DNA from: Rhodospirillales bacterium
Lineage (GTDB): Bacteria > Pseudomonadota > Alphaproteobacteria > Acetobacterales > Acetobacteraceae
Length of the DNA: 51,191 nucleotides
Reading direction: 5' to 3'
Assembly: GCA_947447625.1 (NCBI GenBank)
Contig: CANFKS010000016.1
Coordinates: forward strand, 1-51,191
Part shown: positions 26,452-33,567 of the stretch, piece by piece
Layout: every line of letters begins with the position of its first letter
How positions within the stretch are numbered: the first letter of the stretch is position 1
Position numbers and translations under genes: made by a program
Notes under the pieces: generated by a model
Database searches by the model: none
Told to the model about the DNA's origin: nothing
The model's input: only the letters and a program-made list of their open reading frames with translations

Positions 26452-27228
26452 TCCGGTGATGTGGAAACGGAAGCGCCGGATCACCGCATCGCCCAGCGCC
26501 GCGGGCAGCAGATCGGTGATTTGCAGCAGCACGCCCAGCCGGCGCGGCAAGACGATGCGCCCCTGCCCCCGCGCCAACCCCGCGACAATCCGATCGACCG
26601 TCGCCGCAAGCGGCATCACCATCGGCTGACCGCCGATGAAGCGGCCTGACATCGGGCTGACAAAGAAGCCGGGCACAATGACGCTGACAGTCACGCCATC
26701 GGCGCCCAGCGCCGCCCGCAGACTTTCGCCATACAGGCGAACGCCCGCCTTGCTCGCGCAATAGCCGGGGCTGTCCGGCAGGCCGCGATAGCCGGCTACC
26801 GAGGCCACCACCGCGATATGCCCGTCCCGGCGCGCCCGCAGCGCCGGGAGCAGCGGGGCGATGCTGTTGATGGTACCGAGCAGATTGACGGCGATCTGGC
26901 GCGTGGCTTGCGCATGCGTTTCCAGACCACCGGCTGCATCGGTGCCATGGGCGATGCCGGCGTTGGCGATCAACAGATCCACCGGCCCCGTGGCGTCGAA
27001 TGCGGTCAGAAAATCTGCCATCGCCGCAGCGTCGCTCACGTCGATGCCTGCCGCTGTTACCGTCGCCCCCCGCGCCTGGCATTCAGCCGTGACCGTGGTG
27101 AGCCGCGGGATATCGCGGGCGATCAGCGCAAGCATCACGCCCGGCGCGGCGTAGGCGCACGCCAGCCCAGCGCCCAGGCCGCTTGATGCGCCGGTGATCA
27201 CAATGCGCTGGGGCGGCGAGCGCTTCAT
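26446..27228 (-). CDS. short-chain dehydrogenase/reductase
   Basis: About 260 residues from ATG 27228, which is preceded by a good ribosome site (aagga). A frame extending upstream to 27423 runs over the formyltransferase gene and is not credible. The dinucleotide motif is TGASSGLG at 12-19, NAG is at 89-91, and the catalytic Ser143, Tyr156 and Lys160 are all present (YCASK). It would interconvert a ketone and alcohol. Reduction of the 2-amino ketone made by the oxoamine synthase, as 3-ketosphinganine reductase does in sphingolipid synthesis, is a specific idea worth testing. It is convergent with the acyltransferase and divergent from the formyltransferase with 14 bases between. Confidence 0.88.
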   Translation of the reverse strand: MKRSPPQRIVITGASSGLGAGLACAYAAPGVMLALIARDIPRLTTVTAECQARGATVTAAGIDVSDAAAMADFLTAFDATGPVDLLIANAGIAHGTDAAGGLETHAQATRQIAVNLLGTINSIAPLLPALRARRDGHIAVVASVAGYRGLPDSPGYCASKAGVRLYGESLRAALGADGVTVSVIVPGFFVSPMSGRFIGGQPMVMPLAATVDRIVAGLARGQGRIVLPRRLGVLLQITDLLPAALGDAVIRRFRFHITGS

Positions 27229-27242
27229 GCTAGCATCCTTCA

Positions 27243-28124
27243 ATGATGACCGATCAGTCCTTAGCAGAGCCAGACCCCACCGTGCAGAGCCAGCCCCACC
27301 GGCGACCGCGTTTGGCCCTGCTGACGCTGGATGCGCTCGCCGCGACCATCGCCGTCCGCCGGTTCGCCGCGCGCTGGAGAGATGACATCGCACTGGTCGC
27401 GTTGTCGGATCCGTTCCGGCCACAAAAGGGCGGCGCCCTCGGACAGGTCCGCCACCTCCTCAGACATTCCGGGCCACGCTTGCTACCCTATCTCACCGTC
27501 AATTTCATACTGCCCAGGCTGTCCGCGGCCTTCCGCCGACCGGCCGGCCATGACACTGATACCACCCCGTTGCGCCTGCTCGCTCCGCGACTGGGACTGC
27601 AGACCGAGACGGTCACCGACGTCAACGCTCCTGCCTTCCACAATCGGCTCCGTACCCTGGGCGTGGAGGCAATCGTAACCTTCCATTTCGACCAAATCCT
27701 ATCGGCGGCAACCATCGCGGTTGTGCCCTGCGGCGGCATCAACGTCCATGCAGGCCTCTTGCCGGAGCAGCGCGGCCCAACACCGACCCTGCACGCCCTA
27801 TTGGCGCCGACGCCATCGTTCGGGGTGACCCTGCATCGCCTGGCGCCACGCATCGACGCTGGGGCGATACTGGCGCGGGAGGAGATTACGCTTCCCGTCG
27901 GCACCAGCGGCCTGGCCGCCGCGGCGACACTCCATCTTGCCGCCTTGCCGTTGCTCGATACCGTACTGGAAGATTTTCTTGCCGGGACCGCAATATCGCG
28001 GCCGATGGGTCCTGGGCCGTATCGCAGTTTTCCGACCGCGGCAGAACTCCGCCGCATTCGGGAATTGGGCCATCGACCGGTCGCGTGGGCGGATATTCAG
28101 AAGGCCATGCGTACTCCGCTCTGA
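27243..28124 (+). CDS. formyltransferase-like protein (Formyl_trans_N fold)
   Basis: This 293-residue protein shows the 10-formyltetrahydrofolate-dependent transferase core. Asn167 and His169 in GGINVHAGLLPE are followed by QRGPTP, and Asp205 in RIDAGAIL completes the Asn-His-Asp catalytic triad of Fmt, PurN and ArnA. The N-terminal domain is shorter and less regular than in Fmt and there is no C-terminal anticodon domain. It probably formylates the amine of a sugar nucleotide or lipid rather than Met-tRNA. The start ATG 27243 has a poor ribosome site; it is divergent from the SDR gene over 14 bases. A formylated amino-sugar in the glycan, or N-formylation of the predicted amino-lipid, would fit. 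Both are inferred. Confidence 0.78.
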   Translation: MMTDQSLAEPDPTVQSQPHRRPRLALLTLDALAATIAVRRFAARWRDDIALVALSDPFRPQKGGALGQVRHLLRHSGPRLLPYLTVNFILPRLSAAFRRPAGHDTDTTPLRLLAPRLGLQTETVTDVNAPAFHNRLRTLGVEAIVTFHFDQILSAATIAVVPCGGINVHAGLLPEQRGPTPTLHALLAPTPSFGVTLHRLAPRIDAGAILAREEITLPVGTSGLAAAATLHLAALPLLDTVLEDFLAGTAISRPMGPGPYRSFPTAAELRRIRELGHRPVAWADIQKAMRTPL

Positions 28125-28432
28125 GGAACCTCTGTACAGCGCAAATTTTGCCCTTTGTATCTGTTGGGCCAACTGCGTTTGTTCGCGAGTAGCTGGCTTG
28201 GCCCGCCTGGCGTATTAAATTCGCGGCGATTTCCGGTTTTCGGAGGCTTCAAGCGCCCTTTTTCGGGATGCTGGACAGACGCCGCCTGCGAACCTCAACC
28301 GGACGGTGTGATCACCCGCCGGGCCATATACAGGTTCACCGGCGCAAAATTCTTGAACAAGAACAGGCCATACGCAGTATCGATGACAATATATGCCTTC
28401 ATTAAAAAATTCTATTGATTGCCATTATTTCT
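28125..28432. other. gene-free spacer, no recognisable feature
   Basis: About 300 bases after the formyltransferase have lower GC than the coding flanks. A plus-strand frame of 87 codons (28155-28418) reads across it and ends AKFLNKNRPYAVSMTIYAFI. It has no recognised family and no ribosome site, so I do not call it a gene. It could be the eroded edge of a mobile element, since the IS5 relic starts immediately to the right. Confidence 0.4.
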
Positions 28433-28930
28433 CTAATTCATCAATGTGTCGGATTGGAGGGCTTTATTTTTCGTCTTCTGAGGTGCTGCACTCAGCATCG
28501 CGTCCGCTATGCTGCCTTCGCGCACGATCAGGACTTGATCCGCCAACAGCGAGACAACCTCCTGGAACAGGCTCTCGGCCACTTGGTGCGCCTCCAATAA
28601 ATGGCGGAAGTTCAGGATCGTCGTCTCGTCCGGCATTCGGCTCTCGCCCGCGTCCAACCCTGCGAAGCGGCGCAGCGCGGGACTGTCGTGCAGCGCTTCC
28701 TCCATAGCGGGGTCGGAATACCCATACCAAGGCTGCAGCAAATGAACCCGCACCATGATGCTCAACCGATAGGGTTTTCGATCTTTCCCGGCGAGGGGAT
28801 AGTGCGGTTCGATCAGCGCTTCGAGCCGTCGCCACGGCACGACGCGTGCCATCTCCGCCAGAAAGGTTTCACGGCGGGTGCGTTTGTGCTGCTTACGGAA
28901 ACCATCATGCTCGGCAAAGTTGCGTTGCAT
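28433..28930 (-). pseudogene. IS5-family transposase, N-terminal half
   Basis: The frame starts at ATG 28930 and gives 165 residues that match the first half of IS5-group transposases. These include KQHKRTRRETFLAEM, VPWRRLEALIEPHYP, YGYSDPAMEEALHDSPALRR and PDETTILNFRHLLE. The first DDE aspartate region GSIADAMLSAAPQKTKNK is present, then the frame ends in LQSDTLMN. Intact members are about 310-340 residues, so the second half with the remaining Asp and Glu is missing and the element cannot transpose itself. Terminal inverted repeats are not evident. It sits next to an IS256-type fragment. Confidence 0.85.
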
Positions 28931-29004
28931 CCGGAGGACCTTCGTCTGTCAGATGACCAAGACTCATAATGCTGGCGTATCGCAAATGACTTTTTCAGAG
29001 TTTC

Positions 29005-29157
29005 CTGAGCTACCTGTCCGGTTTACGGGGTCCACCTCAGGTCCGCGCCTTCCCCAACGCAGATGCTCTGCTGCGTCTCGTCTCCGCTATCCTGGTCGAG
29101 ATTGACGAGCAACGGGCCGCATCAACCCCGCGACACAAATGTCGGACAAAATCATAA
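29005..29157 (+). pseudogene. IS256-family transposase C-terminal fragment
   Basis: A plus-strand frame from about 29005 to a TAA at 29155-29157 reads SYLSGLRGPP, then FPNADALLRLVSAILVEIDE and QRAAS. This matches the closing part of IS256/mutator-type transposases (GLRGLPAIRAFPNA...LLVEIDE). Only about 50 codons survive, without any catalytic residue. It is too short for a normal gene call but the match is distinctive. It lies between the IS5 relic and the interrupted acyl-CoA synthetase. Confidence 0.65.
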
Positions 29158-29298
29158 AAAATCGCAACAATATATTTGCGCTATTGAACTCGCTCCATGC
29201 GATCCGATTTCAGATATATGCTGGGTGGCTTGCGCGGACCCAGAAGGGCGCCCACATTGCTAGGACGTAATCAGACGTCCTCTTGATGGAGCCCTATA

Positions 29299-30966
29299 AT
29301 GGAAATGCCCCTGAGCCCTATGGAATTTGCGCGACGAGCGCGGCGGCTCTATGCGGACCGTGAAGCGGTGGTGGATGGGGATGTTCGACTAACCTACGCG
29401 CAATTCTTTGATCGCTGCGACCGATGGTCGGCCGCGTTGCAGGCCCTAGTGGATAGAATCTGACGCTTGGTGCCCGCGTTGGTTCTCCCAATGCGCGGAA
29501 ATCCGCCATATCCGTCGGATTCATCCGTCTGATTATAACCACTAGGCATCAAGCAGGGGGATCGGGTTGCGTATATCGCGCCGAATACGCATTCCCATCT
29601 GGAGGCCTTTTACGCAGTCCCGCAGATCGGAGCGGTGCTTGTGCCGATCAACTATCGGCTCGTACCCGCAGATTTCGAATATATTATTCAGCATAGCGGC
29701 GCAACGGTGGTGTGTGTGCACCCAGATTACATGCCCGCGATCGACAGTGTTCGCACGCGATTGGTCGGTGTGAATCATTTCGTGGCGCTTGAGGGGGCGG
29801 GTTTCGGTTGGATCGACTACGAGGCTACCCTGGCAGCGACGATGCCCGATTTTACAGCGGTAGAAATTGCCGAGACGGACTTGATCACGGTCAACTATAC
29901 CTCGGGCACCACTGCGCGGCCCAAGGGGGTGATGATCACACATCGAAATGCCTGGGTGAACGCAATGGGCACACTGGTGCACCATCATCTTTCCCCAGCG
30001 GATCGTTATCTGTGGACCCTGCCGATGTTCCACGCGAATGGGTGGACGTTCACTTGGATTAATACGGCCCGTGGTATGACGCACGTCTGTCTTCGACGGG
30101 TCGAACCGAAGTTGATCTTCGATCTGATCCGTCATGAGAGGATCACGATGTTCTGCGCTGCGCCGACGGTGTTGATTGGGATTGCCAATGCGCCGGCAGC
30201 CATGCGTGCTGGTGCACCGCGCGGCGTGCGGCTTTTTACTGCGGGGGCCCCGCCGGCGGCGGCAACGATCGAACTGGTGGAGCGGGAACTTGGGTGGGAG
30301 TTAACCCATGTCTATGGGCTGACAGAGACCGCGCCGCTGATCACCTTCTGTGAACCCTTGCCGGAGCATGAGGGGCTGTCCGGTTCCGCACGTGCGGAAA
30401 TCAAGGCACGTCAGGGGGTAGAGTTGGTGAGTTCGGGTGAGTTGCGGGTGGTGGACAGTGAAGGGCGTGAAGTGCCGCAGGATGGGCAAACCTTAGGCGA
30501 GATCACGGTGCGGGGGAACGTGGTGATGAGGGGCTACTACAACGACCCAGCGGCGACCGCCGCAGCCATGAAAGGCGGCTGGTTCCATTCGGGTGACGCG
30601 GCGGTCGTGCATTCCGATGGATATGTCGAAATCAGGGATCGTTTCAAAGATGTCATTATAAGTGGCGGCGAGAATATCTCGTCGGTGGAGGTGGAAGGTT
30701 GCCTACTGCGTCATCCCGCTGTGCAGGAGGTGGCAGTGGTGGGGATGCCGCATGAGCGGTGGGGGGAGAGTCCCCATGCGTTCATCATTCTCCGCGCGGG
30801 CGCTTCAGCCCATGAAGACGAGTTGAAGGCACATATCCGTGCCCATTTGGCACATTTCAAGACTCCACAATGGATCAGTTTTGTCGATGAATTGCCGAAG
30901 ACGGCGACGGGAAAAGTGCAGAAATACCTTTTGAGAGCCGGCCATTCCGGGATTTCAAAACAATAG
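29299..30966 (+). pseudogene. fatty-acyl-CoA synthetase (AMP-binding family), interrupted by a MITE-like insertion
   Basis: ATG 29299 follows a good gatggag ribosome site. The first 50 codons read EAVVDGDVRLTYAQFFD and ALQAL, then the frame meets a TGA at 29461 inside a 102-base insert. Beyond the insert the same frame continues as GIKQGDRVAYIAPNTHSHLE and runs to 30966. Motifs include YTSGTTARPKGVM (P-loop), YGLTETAP, GWFHSGDA and the C-terminal PKTATGKVQK with the catalytic Lys. Removing 96 bases restores a continuous protein of 523 residues, the normal family size. The insert brings three in-frame stops, so full-length enzyme is lost; a restart at 29635 would give 443 residues lacking the N-terminal subdomain. 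It would have activated a fatty acid as acyl-AMP and then CoA thioester. Confidence 0.88.
29445..29546. mobile_element. 102-base MITE-like element with terminal inverted repeats
   Basis: The ends are CCTAGTGG (29445-29452) and CCACTAGG (29539-29546), an exact inverted pair. The match extends to 14 of 16 bases (cctagtggatagaatc against cctagtggttataatc read inward). The element splits an acyl-CoA synthetase gene. Removing 96 bases between the two CTAG copies recreates an unbroken frame, ALGIKQGD. IS630 is known to insert at CTAG with a TA duplication, and IS630 relics lie 10 kb left and 1.5 kb right, so an IS630-type transposase is the likely mobiliser. An IS5-type origin (4-base YTAR target) is the alternative. 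It has no coding capacity. Confidence 0.85.
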
Positions 30967-31054
30967 AAAGTAATTTATTTTTTATTTTCCACAATGATTC
31001 ATATGTTTAAAATAAATCAAAATTATGGATTTTAAAATATTCATGCCATTGCTG

Positions 31055-31500
31055 GCCGCCCCCGTCGCCGAGCGGCGGAACCGGACCATTGCGCGCCTGC
31101 GCGCCGAGATCGAAGTGCGCGAAGGCGGGAGCATGAGCCGCTCGCAACGCTCCAAGGCGCTGCGAAAAAAACCTCCGCTGGGACGTCCGCGGCACACGCC
31201 CCCAAGACCACGCGCAGCCGTGACTGCGTCGCCCATCTCGAACAGTTCGACCGGCTTTACGGTCCCAAGCCGGGACAGCCCACCAGGCCCGTCGTGCCGG
31301 TCGAGGACGATGGCCCAATCCACACAAGCAAACTCTCCCGGGCGGCACGCGCTGCGCGCGCTCACCGGCTCATCGTCGAATGGCTGCCCAAATCCGCACC
31401 GGATTTGAACGACATCGAAACATTTCGGCGCGACCTCAAAGCCCATCACCTCGCTCACCAAACCTTCGCCAACGCCGACGCGCTTGGCCAAGCCGTCCAC
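31055..31500 (+). pseudogene. IS630-family transposase relic, copy 2
   Basis: Pieces in several frames read RLRAEIEVREGGSMSRSQRS and RPRHTP. After a large internal deletion come VAHLEQFDRLYGPKPG and RPVVPVEDDGPIHTSK, which hold one DDE aspartate. Then come VEWLPKSAPDLNDIE with the final Glu and DLKAHHLAHQTFANADALG. The N-terminal helix-turn-helix and first aspartate region are missing. Over 60 bases around VEDDGPIHTSK are nearly identical to copy 1 at 19063-19690, in the same orientation 12 kb away. Its 3' end is joined directly to an IS66 relic near 31505. It is dead as a transposase. Confidence 0.83.
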
Positions 31501-32100
31501 GCTCCATCCGCGCCCTGCTTCAGCGCAAACGCCGTTTCGCGCGCCAGATGGACCAGACAGGTCTGCTGCTGCCCGCCATGATTTTGTTGAGCGGAACAGC
31601 GATCCGCAATCCGCACCTTCGGCACAGGCCCATCCATGACCTCCTGGGCGACGCGGGCGACCCGCGGATAATCCGGCTGATGCACCACCGCATCTTTGCA
31701 GTGAAATACCCGATGATACGCGTTCCTCCCTTCGATCCGCACACCGGTTTCGTCGCTGGCTCCAACCCCCGCGGGGGACCCCCGCGGCGGGCGCGGGGCG
31801 GGGCGGCGCGCAGAATGGACTTCGCCCCGGCGGCCTCGATCCTGAACCCGTCGCGAGAGCGGATCAACATGTTCATCAACGCCCCTCGCGCAGCTTGAGG
31901 CCGAAAGCCGCGGGGCCGCACGCCGCGCAGCGGCAGGCAAAACGACGATGGCGAACCACGTGAGGCTTCCCCAACGGTATCTCGATCTCGTCGTATTCGC
32001 CGATCAGATCCATGTCGGCGTTCGCGGACAACGCTCCGCCGCATCGCTGGCAAACGACCGGCTTGTGGTCATGAAATGCGTCAGGCTTGTCTGCAAGAAG
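31500..32100 (-). pseudogene. IS66-family transposase (TnpC) relic
   Basis: On the minus strand, about 32100-31876 reads the IS66 zinc-finger region: PVVCQRCGGAL, then ADMDLIGEYDEIEIP and RRFACRCAACG, ending at a TGA. After a diverged stretch, about 31765-31505 reads the transposase core: SDETGVRIEGRNAYH, KDAVVHQPDYPRVARV, DGPVPKVRIADRCSAQQ and HLARETAFALKQGADG. These hold the first two catalytic aspartates. The 3' end, including the final Glu, is cut off at the IS630 relic. TnpC proteins are about 500 residues, so more than half is lost. No tnpA/tnpB companions are seen. Confidence 0.8.
31766..31787. repeat. GC palindrome CCCCCGCGGGGG plus partial repeat
   Basis: A perfect 12-base palindrome (31766-31777) is followed by CCCCCGCGG at 31779-31787. 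It sits in the diverged part of the IS66 relic. It may be a deletion joint or a strong stem; I see no function. Confidence 0.6.
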
Positions 32101-32189
32101 GCGATTGTGCTGTTCATACCAAGGCTCGCAAAGCGCGACCCTCGGTATGAGTCTTTTTGCGCGCGCCGCCGCCCACCAACCCGGCGCGC

Positions 32190-32240
32190 ATACCGAAACC
32201 CTGTGATCGCAGAAGAACAGAGATCACTGGGTTTCGGTAT
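32190..32240. repeat. long stem-loop, 18 of 19 base pairs
   Basis: The arms at 32190-32208 and 32222-32240 pair at 18 of 19 positions (ataccgaaaccctgtgatc against its near-perfect inverse). The loop is 13 bases. No T-run follows on either strand, so it is not a standard intrinsic terminator. It lies between the IS66 relic and the hydrolase gene and could be a palindromic repeat element or the tip of a lost mobile element. Confidence 0.75.
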
Positions 32241-32288
32241 CATGCCCGGGCTTCGCACCGCCGGGACGAGTGCCTGACCGGCCTGCCC

Positions 32289-33140
32289 TTATGCGAGGAT
32301 GAAGTCTCGCAGCAACCGCATGGCCAGCGCGGGATCGTCGTTATGCACCCCATGTCCGGCATCGGGCACCCGCACGAGTTGAACCAGGTGCTGCGGGATG
32401 CAGGCGGCCAGCAATTCGCTGCGCGAGATCGGCGTGATCGGGTCGTCCTCGCCGCCGATCACAAGCGACGGGCACTGGATGGTGGCCAGCGCCTCCCGGA
32501 AATCCATCGGATATTGGCCCTCATCCGACTTGGCAAACAGGAAAGCGACCTCGTCGTTGCGGACCGTGCGAGCCCTCATGTCTGGGTCGTAGGTGCCGCG
32601 CCGATTATAGAGGGGCATGCAGACTTGCATATATGCCGCCGCGGTCGCCGGGTTGGGGTTTTTCCAGCGCGCCTCGGCCACGGCACGTGCCTCCGGGCCG
32701 CCCAGACGTTCGAACATGGCGTAGATCTCCTCCCGATCGCGCTTGGGCGAGGTGGAGTAGAACACCATCTTGGCGGGATGATCCGGATGGCGCGTGGCAT
32801 AGGATTGCGCGACCATGCCGCCAAAGGAATAACCCAAGACAATCGGCTTGTGGATGCCCAGCACATCGCAGAACGCACGGACATCATCGCCCCATTGCGG
32901 CAGGTTCCAGGTGGCGGGATCGCCCCGGTCACTGCGCCCGTTGCCGCGGTGATCCAGATAGATCACCTGCGCCACATCGGCGAGTTGGCTGAACAGTGGG
33001 CGGAACGTCGAATGGTCCCCGCCCGGCCCGCCGTGCAGCAGCAGCAGCGTCGGCCGCTCGCGCATGTGCGGGCCGTCTGGCACGAAACTCTCACCGCTCA
33101 CGTCGAAAAAGATGCGGGTGCCGTTGACGCTGACGAACAT
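32289..33140 (-). CDS. alpha/beta hydrolase (proline iminopeptidase-like)
   Basis: A 283-residue protein from ATG 33140, which is preceded by ccggag at good spacing. A frame extending to 33257 has no family similarity upstream. The oxyanion motif HGGPGG is at 36-41, the nucleophile elbow GYSFGG places Ser105, the acid lies in GGEDDPITP, and the base is in DAGHGVH near the C-terminus. YLDHRGNGRSD is typical of proline iminopeptidases and related esterases. The exact substrate cannot be read. The gene stands alone between the IS66 relic and the 995-residue secreted protein gene. It is on the same strand as the secretion operon but 417 bases beyond its last gene, so an operon link is uncertain. 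Confidence 0.87.
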   Translation of the reverse strand: MFVSVNGTRIFFDVSGESFVPDGPHMRERPTLLLLHGGPGGDHSTFRPLFSQLADVAQVIYLDHRGNGRSDRGDPATWNLPQWGDDVRAFCDVLGIHKPIVLGYSFGGMVAQSYATRHPDHPAKMVFYSTSPKRDREEIYAMFERLGGPEARAVAEARWKNPNPATAAAYMQVCMPLYNRRGTYDPDMRARTVRNDEVAFLFAKSDEGQYPMDFREALATIQCPSLVIGGEDDPITPISRSELLAACIPQHLVQLVRVPDAGHGVHNDDPALAMRLLRDFILA

Positions 33141-33557
33141 GGACGCACTCCGGTTAAGACCTTGAAACTCCCCGGCCCGGGTCGCGGTGTCAAGCGGCGG
33201 CTCTTCGCGCCAACGCCGCAGACGCCGCGCCGATGGGTGGCAACCGGACGACGACACCGAACACAGGTTCGATCCGCCGCAATCCCGTGCCGGTCTGCCC
33301 CCAGCGGCCGGCCCGCTGGTGATTGGGCGTCAATGCGTTACGCGCGGGTGCTCCGGTGTTGCGGGAGCATGATTCCGACCGCGTCCCAACCACGGCTCCG
33401 TCCGCATGGAGCCGACATCCGGATGAGGTCTGCTCGTATGGCTGGCTCGGCCATCGCAATCGACGGCGGGCGGGTGTTCCCCTGATTTGAAGGGACGCAC
33501 GCGCCACGTATCCGGCAGTGCAAAATTCCTGAGCGATCGCTCTGCGCGAAGCTGGTC
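33141..33557. other. gene-free spacer after the secretion operon
   Basis: About 415 bases separate the hydrolase from the end of the 995-residue protein gene. Frames crossing it look like shadows and none has a ribosome site. The hydrolase promoter should lie in its left part. No RNA gene is recognised. The inverted repeat at 33519-33567 is described separately. Confidence 0.45.
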
Positions 33558-33567
33558 CTATTTTGCA
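33519..33567 (-). terminator. inverted repeat at the 3' end of the operon
   Basis: TGCAAAAT (33519-33526) and ATTTTGCA (33560-33567) are exact inverses, and they frame an inner palindrome AGCGATCGCT at 33532-33541. The stem covers the stop codon of the 995-residue gene. There is no T-tract after it, so a rho-independent role is weak; it may instead stabilise the transcript end. Confidence 0.4.

Noticed and set aside
29318-29542. 74-codon minus-strand frame spanning the MITE and the synthetase start
   Set aside because: It exists only because of the insertion and is antisense to the synthetase N-terminus.
31007-31500. Minus-strand frames over the IS630 relic as hypothetical genes
   Set aside because: The plus-strand pieces match an IS630 transposase in order; the opposite frames have no support.
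33190-33507. 105-codon minus-strand frame between the 995-residue gene and the hydrolase
   Set aside because: Arg-rich with no ribosome site, no recognised motif, and it overlaps the preferred hydrolase leader region; not supported.
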